From NCBI GenBank assembly GCA_041859375.1, contig JBHEKP010000037.1:1-34346 (forward strand): a stretch of 34,346 nucleotides of DNA. The letters are read 5' to 3'. This document shows, piece after piece, positions 16,937-24,655 of the stretch (position 1 is its first letter; every line of letters starts with the position of its first letter). A program made the translations under genes and the position numbers. The notes beneath the pieces are model-generated. The model did no database searches. It saw nothing but the letters and a program-made list of their open reading frames with translations, and was not told where the DNA came from. The DNA comes from JBHEKP01 sp041859375 (GTDB taxonomy: Bacteria > Hydrogenedentota > Hydrogenedentia > Hydrogenedentales > CAITNO01).

Positions 16937-17569
16937 TTGGCGACCATTTTTAAAAACGGGCAGCGAGTAACTGTGTCCGCGCGGGGGCACAAACTCACAA
17001 CGCGTGTCTCAAGCCACACGGTGGACACCATCACCATCAACCCCGGATACGGAGTTCAGTACATTCCGGGCGAGGTGGTGCAGGTGGAAACCGCCGCTCC
17101 CGGAAGTGTCGTTTCGTTTCTAATGCAGGTCATGTGCCAGGCCAACGGCATGGGGCGCGGGGTCGTGCTCCGCCGCAATCCCAACGCGATGTCCAACCGC
17201 AACCGCCGCAGTTGGCGCATTCCCGTGGAAATGCCGATCTCGGTGAAGCGTTCCGGCGCCCCCCACTTCATCATCGGGCGTCTGGTGAACATCAGCATGG
17301 AGGGCGCGCAGGTGGTCTCCCCCGCCGCCCTGAACAACGGTGACATGGTGCAGTTGCAGTTGATGCTGCCCGACAATGTCAAATGCCTGCTCCTTGGAAA
17401 GGTGGTCCGCATCACCCCCATCGCAGCCCCGGGCCAGGCAAGCAACAGCACCGGCATCCTGTTTTCACCGCTTTCCAGGGAGTCACGGAACGCCCTGACC
17501 TACTTTATTTGGAAGCAGATCCGGGAACGCCACATCGCCCGCAAGAACGAGGCGGCGAAAAAGCAGTAA
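16937..17569 (+). CDS. PilZ-domain protein (cyclic di-GMP binding)
   Basis: The 210-residue protein starts with TTG at 16937, with AAGGA about 7 bases upstream; no ATG fits better. The first 85 residues form a beta-rich domain like the YcgR-type N-terminal (flagellar-brake) domain. The PilZ signature follows: RxxxR at Arg90-Arg94 (RRSWRIPVEM) and NISMEGAQV with the D/NxSxxG motif around residues 118-123. It ends with a basic helix rich in Arg and Lys. By family it would bind cyclic di-GMP and alter motility or surface polysaccharide production. The next gene, an oxidoreductase, starts 34 bases later and may be co-transcribed, although the functional link is unclear. Confidence 0.9.
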   Translation: MATIFKNGQRVTVSARGHKLTTRVSSHTVDTITINPGYGVQYIPGEVVQVETAAPGSVVSFLMQVMCQANGMGRGVVLRRNPNAMSNRNRRSWRIPVEMPISVKRSGAPHFIIGRLVNISMEGAQVVSPAALNNGDMVQLQLMLPDNVKCLLLGKVVRITPIAAPGQASNSTGILFSPLSRESRNALTYFIWKQIRERHIARKNEAAKKQ

Positions 17570-17603
17570 TCCGCCCCCCCGGCAACCAGAGGGATACAAC
17601 ACA

Positions 17604-18752
17604 ATGGAAACCGTTTCCATCGGCGTGATTTTGAACGGGGTCACCGGCAGAATGGGACTCAACCAGCATCTGACCCGCTCCATTATGGCCATTCGCGCCC
17701 AGGGGGGCGTTTCCGCGGCAAACGGCGCGCGGATTATGCCGGAACCCCTCCTGCTTGGGCGCAACGCGGACAAATTGTCGGCAATTGCGGCCGCGAACGG
17801 CGGGCTGCCCTGGTCCACCGACATGGAAGGCGCGCTGTCCGACCCGCAGTACCAGATTTATTTCGACACCCAGACCACCCTGCGCAGGTATGACGCGGTG
17901 AAACAGGCCATCACCGCCGGAAAGCATGTGTACTGCGAGAAACCCTGCGCCTCCACCACGGAGGAGGCGCTTTCCCTTTACCGGATGGCGGAGGAGAAGG
18001 GCGTGAAGCACGGGGTGGTGCAGGACAAACTGTGGCTTTCCGGCCTTCGCAAGCTCAAGTATCTCATTGACACGGGATTTTTTGGAACCATTCACTCCGT
18101 TAAGGGGGATTTCGGTTATTGGGTTTTCACCGGCGAGGACCAGCCCGCCCAGCGTCCCTCATGGAATTACCGGAAGGCCGATGGCGGCGGAATCATTTCC
18201 GACATGCTCTGTCACTGGCGTTATGTGATTGACAACCTCTTCGGCAATGTCACCTCGGTGAGCTGCCTGGGCGCGACCCATGTGCCCAGGCGTTGGGACG
18301 AGCGGGGCGAAGCCTATGAAGCCGACGCGGACGACGCCGCCTATGCCACGATGATCACGGACAAAAACGTGGTGTGCCAGTTCAACTCCTCATGGTGCAC
18401 CCGCGTGCGCAAGGACGATTTGCTGGTGATTCAGGTGGACGGCACAAAGGGTTCCGCCGTGGCGGGACTCCGCGACTGCTGGGTCCAGCATGATTCCGCC
18501 ACCCCAAAACCGGTGTGGAATCCCGACATCCCCAGCCCCATTGACTTCTGGGGCGGCTGGCAGAAGGTGCCGGACAACACCGCCTTTGACAACGCATTCA
18601 AGGAGGAATGGGCGCTGTTTCTGCGCCATGTCGCCTTTGGCGAGCCCTTCCGCTGGACCCTTCTGGAGGGGGCCAAGGGCGTACAGCTTGCCGAGCTTGG
18701 CATGGAAAGCTGGAAACGCAGGGCATGGGTGGACGTGCCCGTCCTCGCCTGA
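17604..18752 (+). CDS. Cytosolic Gfo/Idh/MocA family oxidoreductase with a GVTGRMG nucleotide loop
   Basis: This 382-residue protein has no signal peptide, unlike the two exported relatives in the window. The N-terminal Rossmann loop reads GVILNGVTGRMGLNQHL rather than the usual GxGxxG; GxxGRMG loops are better known from dihydrodipicolinate reductase. The family motif CEKPCAST is intact (catalytic Lys near residue 114), and SDMLCHWRYVIDNLFG carries the conserved histidine. AGAGGG lies a little far upstream of ATG 17604. The sugar isomerase gene follows after 22 bases, which suggests a two-step cytoplasmic conversion of a sugar or sugar acid. Substrate not predictable. Confidence 0.92.
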   Translation: METVSIGVILNGVTGRMGLNQHLTRSIMAIRAQGGVSAANGARIMPEPLLLGRNADKLSAIAAANGGLPWSTDMEGALSDPQYQIYFDTQTTLRRYDAVKQAITAGKHVYCEKPCASTTEEALSLYRMAEEKGVKHGVVQDKLWLSGLRKLKYLIDTGFFGTIHSVKGDFGYWVFTGEDQPAQRPSWNYRKADGGGIISDMLCHWRYVIDNLFGNVTSVSCLGATHVPRRWDERGEAYEADADDAAYATMITDKNVVCQFNSSWCTRVRKDDLLVIQVDGTKGSAVAGLRDCWVQHDSATPKPVWNPDIPSPIDFWGGWQKVPDNTAFDNAFKEEWALFLRHVAFGEPFRWTLLEGAKGVQLAELGMESWKRRAWVDVPVLA

Positions 18753-18774
18753 ACGGTTAACGGGAGAACATGCA

Positions 18775-19599
18775 ATGACCGAAAAGATGCGGGATTTTTC
18801 CCGGCTGTGCATACACACCATGACCACCAAGCCCTGGACGCTCCAGGAGGCGGTGGACGGTTATCTTGCCGCGGGCGTTCCCGCCATCACCGTGTGGCGG
18901 GAGCACATCGCCCCCCTGGGCGCGCCCGCCACCGGCAAACTGCTCCGTGAATCCGGGCTGAAGGTGGCCAGCCTGTGCCGGGGCGGTTTTTTCACCGCCA
19001 CCGGGGCGTCGGACAGGGAAAAGGCCCGTGCGGAAAACCGCCGTGCCATTGACGAGGCGGCTGAAATCGGCGCGCCGCTGGTGGTTCTGGTGTGCGGGGC
19101 CACGCCCGGCCTTGATTTGCCCATGGCCCGGCAGCAGATTTTGGACGGCATCCATGCGGTGGAGCCCCACGCGAAGGCCGCCGGGGTGAAACTCGCCATC
19201 GAACCCCTCCACCCCATGTACGCCGACACACGCTCGGCGATTAACACGCTGGAGCAGGCGAACAACCTGGTGACCACGCTGGACAGCCCCTGGGTGGGCG
19301 TGGCCGTGGACGTGTATCACTGCTGGTGGGACCCCTTCCTGCGGTCCGAGATTCAACGCGCGGGAAAGAGCATCTTTGCCTTCCATGTCTGCGACTGGCG
19401 CGTGCCCACGCGCGACCTCCTCAATGACCGGGGCATGCCCGGCGAGGGGGTCATCAATATCCCGGAAATACGCGGATGGGTGGAACGAACGGGTTTCAAC
19501 GGGCCGGTTGAGGTGGAAATCTTCTCGAATGAATACTGGGCCTGGGATCAGGCAAAACTGGTGGAACGAATCAAGAGGGCCTGGCTGGCCCACGTTTGA
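18775..19599 (+). CDS. Sugar isomerase/epimerase, xylose isomerase-like TIM barrel
   Basis: The 274-residue cytosolic protein starts at ATG 18775 with GGGAG upstream. The barrel shows the metal-binding strands LAIEPLHPMY (Glu), GVAVDVYHCWW (Asp), IFAFHVCDWRVP (His) and VEVEIFSNEYW (Glu). The last two segments and PGEGVINIPEIRGWVE are typical of hydroxypyruvate isomerase/IolE/IolI-type proteins. It follows the cytosolic Gfo/Idh/MocA gene by 22 bases and most likely isomerises that enzyme's product or substrate. No obvious terminator follows; the 3' end may overlap a tiny minus-strand reading frame at 19571-19690. Confidence 0.92.
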   Translation: MTEKMRDFSRLCIHTMTTKPWTLQEAVDGYLAAGVPAITVWREHIAPLGAPATGKLLRESGLKVASLCRGGFFTATGASDREKARAENRRAIDEAAEIGAPLVVLVCGATPGLDLPMARQQILDGIHAVEPHAKAAGVKLAIEPLHPMYADTRSAINTLEQANNLVTTLDSPWVGVAVDVYHCWWDPFLRSEIQRAGKSIFAFHVCDWRVPTRDLLNDRGMPGEGVINIPEIRGWVERTGFNGPVEVEIFSNEYWAWDQAKLVERIKRAWLAHV

Positions 19600-19690
19600 C
19601 GAGGAAGCCGCGCACGCTGGACGCAACCAGCGCGACGGCCTCGCCAAGATCCCTCAGAAAATCACTGATGACATCCGCCGTCCTGGTCAT
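19571..19690 (-). CDS. Possible 39-residue small protein
   Basis: A minus-strand frame runs from ATG 19690, with AAGGAAG about 7 bases upstream, to TGA at 19571. It overlaps the end of the isomerase gene by 29 bases. The peptide is amphipathic to hydrophobic (VISDFLRDLGEAVALVASSV, then a basic tail) and its codons are GC-rich in the third position like the neighbours. I do not recognise it, and a frame this short can arise by chance. Confidence 0.22.
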   Translation of the reverse strand: MTRTADVISDFLRDLGEAVALVASSVRGFLVKRGPARPS

Positions 19691-19726
19691 GCGCTCTTCC
19701 TTCCGGGTTGTCCGCTCCGCAAAAAC

Positions 19727-19752
19727 GGGCTGTTCCCCCGCGCGAACAGTCC
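19727..19752. repeat. Inverted repeat in the gap before the M32 carboxypeptidase gene
   Basis: GGGCTGTTC (19727-19735) and GAACAGTCC (19744-19752) can pair fully in RNA, with one G-U, around an 8-base loop. There is no T tract on either side, so it is not a convincing terminator. It could be a dyad operator or an RNA hairpin. The rest of 19600-19866 holds only the putative promoter and small frame listed separately. Confidence 0.35.
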
Positions 19753-19801
19753 TGTCATGCTAGTAATACCGGACGACGGCGAAAACGTTTCATTCAATTT
19801 A

Positions 19802-19831
19802 TTGCCCCGCCTGTTTCCCCCCTGCTATCTT
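19802..19831 (+). promoter_or_regulatory. Candidate promoter for the M32 carboxypeptidase gene
   Basis: TTGCCC (19802-19807) and TATCTT (19826-19831) are 18 bases apart, and TGC directly before the -10 box makes an extended -10. It lies 36 bases before the ATG at 19867. Confidence 0.45.
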
Positions 19832-19866
19832 TTAGCACCCCGAAGCGGGCAACCCAAGGAACAGCC

Positions 19867-21378
19867 ATGAAAGACGCCCGGCAGCTTTACCAGGAATTTA
19901 TGGAACGCATCGGCGAGGTCATCGACCTGCGCCACGCATCCGCCCTGCTCCAGTGGGACCAGGAGGTCCACATGCCTGAAAAGGGCGCGGAGGCGCGGGG
20001 ATGCCAGCTTGCCACGCTGGCGGCGCTGGAGCACCGCATGTTCACCTCCGATGGCCTGCGCGGCATGGTGGAGGAGCTTTCCGGCATGGACGGGCTGGAC
20101 GCGGAACAGTCCGTGACCATCGCCGAGACAAAACGCGATCTGGACCGGGCCCTCCGCATCCCGGAAAAGCTGGTCCACGCCATGGCCGAGGCGCAAAGCC
20201 GCGCCTACCAGGCCTGGGTGGAGGCGCGCAAGAAATCAGATTTCCCGCTCTTTCTGCCCCATCTCGAAACACTCGTCGCCCTTGCCAGGGAAAAGGCGGA
20301 GTGCCTGGGTTATGCCGAGTCGCCCTACGACGCCCTGCTGGACGAGTATGAGCGGGGAATGACCGCCTCGCAGTTGCGGCCCCTTTTTGACAATCTCGCG
20401 GAGCGGCAAAGCGCCTTGCTGGCGCGGATCATGGAATCCGGCCGGCAGCCCGATGTTTCCAAGATGGACCGGGACTGGGACGCCTTCGGCCAGTTGCGCC
20501 TCACAGAGGCCATACTGGAGGCCATGGGCTACGATTTCAAGGCGGGCAGGCAGGACATCGCCGTCCACCCCTTCACCACCACCTTTGACGTGTGCGATGT
20601 GCGCGTCACCACCCGGCTGGATCCGCGCGACTTTCTTTCCGCCGTGTCCAGTTCGGTCCACGAGGGCGGCCACGCCCTCTATGAGCAGGGGTTTCCGCTG
20701 GCATGGCGGCGCACCCCCCTGGCGGACGCGCCCTCCCTGGGCATGCACGAGTCCCAGTCGCGGCTCTGGGAGAATGTGGTGGGACGCAGCCTGCCTTTCT
20801 GGCGGCATTGGATGCCGGAGGTGAAAAAAGCCTTTCTGGGACAGGCGGACGACCTCACGGCGGAGGACATTTTCCGCGCAGCCAACCGGGTGTCCCCCTC
20901 CCTCATCCGCGTTGAGGCCGACGAGTGCACCTACAACCTCCATATCATCCTGCGTTTCGAGATCGAGTCCGCCCTAATCGAGGGCAGCATTGAGGCAAGG
21001 CACATCCCTGAAATCTGGAACGGGAAAATGCGGCTCTATCTCGGGGTGGACGTGCCGGATGACGCGCGCGGCTGCCTCCAGGACATCCACTGGTCCCACG
21101 GCAGTTTCGGTTATTTTCCCACCTACGCCCTGGGCAATCTCTACGCCGCACAGTTGATGGAGAAGATCGAACGGGACATTCCGGACATTTGGGGAATCAT
21201 CGGCGGGGGGGATTATTCCAGGCTGCTTGCCTGGCTGCGGGAGAACATCCACCGCCATGGCCGGTCAAAGACCGCCGCAGGGCTCATTGGGGAAGTCACC
21301 GGCGGCCCGCCCACCGAGGAACCGTTCCTCCGCTATCTCGAAACCAAATATGGCGCGCTGTACGGGCTCCAGCCCTAA
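19867..21378 (+). CDS. M32 family metallocarboxypeptidase
   Basis: The 503-residue protein has the normal length and motifs of the Taq-type carboxypeptidases. The zinc motif is HEGGH (265-269, in SSVHEGGHALYEQG), and the downstream motif MHESQSRLWENVVGRS supplies the family HES element and further active-site residues. The N terminus, YQEFMERIGEVIDLRHASAL then LQWDQEVHMP, is also typical. There is no signal peptide, so it is a cytosolic enzyme that trims C-terminal residues from peptides. ATG 19867 has AAGGA 6 bases upstream; the reading frame is open further 5' but without a better start. The stop TAA (21376-21378) overlaps the TAG stop of the convergent hydrolase gene. Confidence 0.95.
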   Translation: MKDARQLYQEFMERIGEVIDLRHASALLQWDQEVHMPEKGAEARGCQLATLAALEHRMFTSDGLRGMVEELSGMDGLDAEQSVTIAETKRDLDRALRIPEKLVHAMAEAQSRAYQAWVEARKKSDFPLFLPHLETLVALAREKAECLGYAESPYDALLDEYERGMTASQLRPLFDNLAERQSALLARIMESGRQPDVSKMDRDWDAFGQLRLTEAILEAMGYDFKAGRQDIAVHPFTTTFDVCDVRVTTRLDPRDFLSAVSSSVHEGGHALYEQGFPLAWRRTPLADAPSLGMHESQSRLWENVVGRSLPFWRHWMPEVKKAFLGQADDLTAEDIFRAANRVSPSLIRVEADECTYNLHIILRFEIESALIEGSIEARHIPEIWNGKMRLYLGVDVPDDARGCLQDIHWSHGSFGYFPTYALGNLYAAQLMEKIERDIPDIWGIIGGGDYSRLLAWLRENIHRHGRSKTAAGLIGEVTGGPPTEEPFLRYLETKYGALYGLQP

Positions 21379-23075
21379 CTTTCCGCGGCGCTCACCGGCA
21401 GATACAGCGCGCTGGGCCGCGACGGGCTGAAATGCACCCGGTTGCCGGCGGCGCGCATTTCACCGCCGTCCACCGGATGGTCCGCTCCCGTGTTCGGGTT
21501 GACTTCAAAGCGGGGGAAATTGCTGCTGGAGACGTGGAGACCGATGCGGTGCCCCTTGTTGAAGGCCCAGGCGGTGTGCCACATGTCAATCTCCAGCTCC
21601 ACCACCTGTTCCGGCCCGTTGAGCGGCGGGGCGGCCGTCTCGTAGCCCATGCGCGTTTTTACCCGGCGGATGTTGTCCAGGATGTTGATTTCCCTGCCGT
21701 CGCCCTCCGGGAAAATATCCACAAGCTTGGCGGTGAAATCCGTGTCCGGCGCGTCGGAGGACACATAAAGCACCACACGGACATGCCCCGCGATTTCCAG
21801 CGGTTCCGCCAGCGGCGCCGTGGCGAATTTGATCAGGTCGGTGCGTGACCCGCTGTAAAGCCTTTGATCATAGGGGCCCGCCACAAGATTGGGCAGCAGG
21901 TTGGCGCCGCCGTGGGTGGGATAGGGATCCCTGGGATCAAACACAAAGCCGAGCGCAGGTTCGTCCGCCCCCGGCGCGCCTGCGTCCATGCGGCTGTCGC
22001 CGTGGAGAAAAAAGGCCTTTTCCGTGACGCTTCCCGGGGGCCATGTGTCAGAACTGCGCCAGACATTGCCCGGGGCGTTTGGGTCGCGGTCGTCGCCCAG
22101 CACGTAATACTGAACCTTGGGCATGCCTTCCAGCGCGTGGGAGTCGCCCTTGAGATGATAGTCAAAAAACTTCTTTCTTAACTCGGACTCCCGGACATCA
22201 TCCGCGTTGTCGCGCAGTTTGTAGTCCGGGGACCGGGCGCTGGTGTGGGTGTTCCACCGCATGATCAGATAGTTGGCGCCCCTGGCCCCCTCGCCGCCGT
22301 TTCGTTCCCGCGACAGGAACCCGTTGATGGTTCCCTGGGAGAATATGTCGTACCAGCCGTTGACGAACATGCCCGGCGCGGTAATGCTCCCCGCCTGGGC
22401 GTTGCTGTTGTAGTAGCTCCAGAATTCATTGTACCGGGGGTGGCTTTTGTAGAGGTCCGTGATCTGGGGCTGGCCGACGAGCATCAGCCACCCTTCCACA
22501 AGGTTTTTCTTGAACACCCCGCCATGGTAGACCACATCGTGGTAAAAGTTGGTGGGAACCAGTTCCATGAACTGCGCCGCCACGTGCCTTGTCGCAGGGG
22601 CCAGCATTACCTGTGTCATGGCCAGGGCCGACTCTCCCATGGTGCCTATTTTTCCGTTGCACCAGGGTTGCGCCCTAATCCAGTCCACCGTGTCCTTCCC
22701 GTCGGTGATTCCCGTCCGCCAGCCGTCGTAGTAAAAGACGTGCCCCTCGCCGCCGCTCCCCCCCATGCCGCGCAGATCCTGGGCCACCACGGCATAGCCG
22801 CCGCGTATATGGCCGTCATAGTTGAAGTTGCGCCCGTAGGTGCTGCGCACCAGCAATACCGGCCAGGGACCGCCTTCTTTCGAGGGCAGATAATAGTCCG
22901 TGGCAAGCTGGGTACCGTCCGTCACCGTGACGAAGGCGAACTCGCGCACCCCTTCCGTGGTGCGTTCGGTTTCGAAGAACTGGGCGTCGCCGCGCGCCGC
23001 CGCAAGGCACAGCAACAGCGCCGTCAAAAACGCCCTCAACAACAACCCTGCCAGTCCCTTGTTCTCACCCGTCAT
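21375..23075 (-). CDS. Secreted CocE/NonD-type (X-Pro dipeptidyl-peptidase-like) hydrolase
   Basis: The 566-residue protein carries a signal peptide (GLAGLLLRAFLTALLLCLAA, cleavage likely near ARGDAQ). The alpha/beta-hydrolase domain shows the family oxyanion region RSTYGRNFNYDG, VAQDLRGMGGSGG and the nucleophile elbow GTMGESALAM with Ser149. The C-terminal jelly-roll domain includes VRVVLYVSSDAPDTDFTAKL and HRIGLHVSSSNFPRFEVNPN, both standard for CocE/S15 proteins. Such enzymes hydrolyse esters, acylated compounds or Xaa-Pro peptides; the substrate here is open. The gene follows GH88 by 32 bases on the same strand, so an ester-bearing uronate glycan is one possibility. Its stop overlaps the convergent M32 stop by 2 bases, leaving no room for a terminator. 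Confidence 0.92.
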   Translation of the reverse strand: MTGENKGLAGLLLRAFLTALLLCLAAARGDAQFFETERTTEGVREFAFVTVTDGTQLATDYYLPSKEGGPWPVLLVRSTYGRNFNYDGHIRGGYAVVAQDLRGMGGSGGEGHVFYYDGWRTGITDGKDTVDWIRAQPWCNGKIGTMGESALAMTQVMLAPATRHVAAQFMELVPTNFYHDVVYHGGVFKKNLVEGWLMLVGQPQITDLYKSHPRYNEFWSYYNSNAQAGSITAPGMFVNGWYDIFSQGTINGFLSRERNGGEGARGANYLIMRWNTHTSARSPDYKLRDNADDVRESELRKKFFDYHLKGDSHALEGMPKVQYYVLGDDRDPNAPGNVWRSSDTWPPGSVTEKAFFLHGDSRMDAGAPGADEPALGFVFDPRDPYPTHGGANLLPNLVAGPYDQRLYSGSRTDLIKFATAPLAEPLEIAGHVRVVLYVSSDAPDTDFTAKLVDIFPEGDGREINILDNIRRVKTRMGYETAAPPLNGPEQVVELEIDMWHTAWAFNKGHRIGLHVSSSNFPRFEVNPNTGADHPVDGGEMRAAGNRVHFSPSRPSALYLPVSAAES

Positions 23076-23107
23076 GGCCTCACCCTTTTCAACGAAAAAA
23101 CACCGTC

Positions 23108-24523
23108 TTATGGACCAAAGAAGGTCAGGTATGGTTTCCCGTCAAGGATTCTGCGCAGATACACCGCCAGTTCCATGGCGTGGTAATCGCCCCACATGGA
23201 GGATTCCCCGTTGGGCACGCGGGAACCCTTCGGCGTGTAATCCCAGCCGTTGGGCCGGTGGTACACGGAGTGGAGAATCAGCCCCTGGTGCCTTGGTGAC
23301 GCGCTGAGATAGGGCGGTGACAGGAGGGTGCGCGCCACCGTCAACCCCGCCCGCCAGTATTTTGCCCCGTCCCCCCGTTCGCCCAGAAACCTGCCCAGCC
23401 GCAGCAGGCCCTGCGCCGCAATGGCTGCCGCCGAGCTGTCGAAGGGCTCGCAATCGTTGTCCGGCTCGGAAACACGCGCCCGGTAATCACCCAGCCCGGC
23501 GGCTCCCGGCGCGCCCGTGTCCCACAGGGGGATGCCGTCCGCCGCGGTGTTTTCCAGGTAAAAGTCCGCCGTGGCCTGCGCGCCCTCCAGCATCTCCGGG
23601 ATGAGCAGACCCGCCGTCTCCGGGTCGGCGCCGTCATCGCAGGCGCATTGCTCAAAATACTCGAGCTGCTCCGCGCAGCCAAGAAGCACCCAGGCGAGGC
23701 CGCGTGTCCATGTGCTGAAGGGGGAATAGCCCTGCTGGGTGCCGGGGCAGCGGTAACACCCGTCGTTCGTGTTGAAAATCCCCTCGTGGGCCACTCTGCC
23801 CCGCACATCGTAGGTGTCGCGGCCCCTGCCGTAATAGACATTCCATTTCAGGGTCATGCGGATGTGGTCCACCGCCCGCGCCAAAAGGCAAATCCGGGCG
23901 TCGTTTTCCCCGGACAGCACATGACCAAGCCGGTGCGCCATCACCAGGCTGCGGCAGGAGCGGATGGTGTCGCTGAAAAGCGAATGGGGGCCGTTGAAGG
24001 AGTAAATGAACCCGCCGCCCGCCTTCGGGGCATTGGTCCAGCGCGACGCCTGCACCGCGCCGGACACTTTCAGCGCCAGTCCGTGGGCCGCCACCTCGGC
24101 ACTGTCCGCCCCCACCGCCCCCTCCAGCGCCAGCCGACGCAGCGCGCCGTAGGTGGAGATGTTGTTGAAGCCGTGGTCATGGACGCCGGTGTGGGTGAGG
24201 TGCGGCGCCATGTGGCGCAGTGTTTTGTCCCGGCCGACCTCATAATGCCGCCTGTCGCCGGTGGCGTCGAAATGGAGCAGCGCCATTCCGTAAAGGAATC
24301 CCTGCGTCCATTCCGTCCAGCCGCGCGCGGTGTATGCGCCCTTTTGCGTGAACACCGGCGCGCCCTTCTCCACCGGCCACTGCGAAGCAAGGCGCAGCAC
24401 CTTCGGTCCTGCTGTTTCAAAAAACAACGCAAGCGCCGGTTCAAGATCCCTGACGGTTATTCTTTTGTCAGTCAGCATCGCCACCCCGCTTTGCGACGGC
24501 TTTGCGCCGTCATGTTTTCCCAT
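23108..24523 (-). CDS. GH88 family unsaturated glucuronyl hydrolase-like protein
   Basis: The 471-residue alpha/alpha-barrel protein has GH88 signatures along its length: WTQGFLYGMALLHF, HDHGFNNISTYG (Asp116), SDTIRSCRSLVMAHRLG (Asp185), STWTRGLAWVLLG, DSSAAAIAAQGLLRLG, LILHSVYHRP and WGDYHAMELAVYLRR. GH88 enzymes remove the 4,5-unsaturated uronic acid left at the end of oligosaccharides by polysaccharide lyases, through hydration of the double bond. The two aspartates match the catalytic pair known in the family. No signal peptide is present, so it acts on imported oligosaccharides. ATG 24478, with a weak GGGGTGG site, is an alternative start that removes 15 residues. It leads a two-gene unit with the CocE hydrolase; no lyase is in the window. 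Confidence 0.88.
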   Translation of the reverse strand: MGKHDGAKPSQSGVAMLTDKRITVRDLEPALALFFETAGPKVLRLASQWPVEKGAPVFTQKGAYTARGWTEWTQGFLYGMALLHFDATGDRRHYEVGRDKTLRHMAPHLTHTGVHDHGFNNISTYGALRRLALEGAVGADSAEVAAHGLALKVSGAVQASRWTNAPKAGGGFIYSFNGPHSLFSDTIRSCRSLVMAHRLGHVLSGENDARICLLARAVDHIRMTLKWNVYYGRGRDTYDVRGRVAHEGIFNTNDGCYRCPGTQQGYSPFSTWTRGLAWVLLGCAEQLEYFEQCACDDGADPETAGLLIPEMLEGAQATADFYLENTAADGIPLWDTGAPGAAGLGDYRARVSEPDNDCEPFDSSAAAIAAQGLLRLGRFLGERGDGAKYWRAGLTVARTLLSPPYLSASPRHQGLILHSVYHRPNGWDYTPKGSRVPNGESSMWGDYHAMELAVYLRRILDGKPYLTFFGP

Positions 24524-24543
24524 GGCGGAAGTACCTGTGCTTA

Positions 24544-24572
24544 CCGTAAATCCAACAGCGGTGCGGTGTCAA
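24544..24572 (-). promoter_or_regulatory. Candidate promoter for GH88-CocE
   Basis: A perfect -35 TTGACA (24572-24567 on the minus strand) is followed 16-17 bases later by TTTACG/TTACGG, a poor -10. It lies directly after the dnaJ terminator, where a promoter for the next unit is expected, but transcription would start close to the first ATG. Confidence 0.4.
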
Positions 24573-24605
24573 GCGGTGCGGAACGGGGTGGCAAAACAGG
24601 AGAAC

Positions 24606-24642
24606 AAAAAAAAGGCGGACGGATCGTTTCTGACCGTCCGCC
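24606..24642 (-). terminator. Intrinsic terminator of the hrcA-grpE-dnaK-dnaJ operon
   Basis: A perfect 9-bp stem, GGCGGACGG (24642-24634 read on the minus strand) with CCGTCCGCC (24622-24614), is followed by eight Ts (24613-24606). It lies 14 bases after the dnaJ stop. Confidence 0.95.
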
Positions 24643-24655
24643 CTCCTGTTGTCTC

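Noticed and set aside
19727..19752. LexA-type operator
   Set aside because: The arms contain CTGT and ACAG, but the spacing is far longer than the known CTG-N10-CAG form and the neighbouring genes are not SOS genes.
19708..19866. A 53-residue N-terminal extension of the M32 peptidase
   Set aside because: The extension is Arg/Pro-rich, covers the promoter candidate and has no homologous look, while ATG 19867 has a good ribosome site and gives the normal family length.
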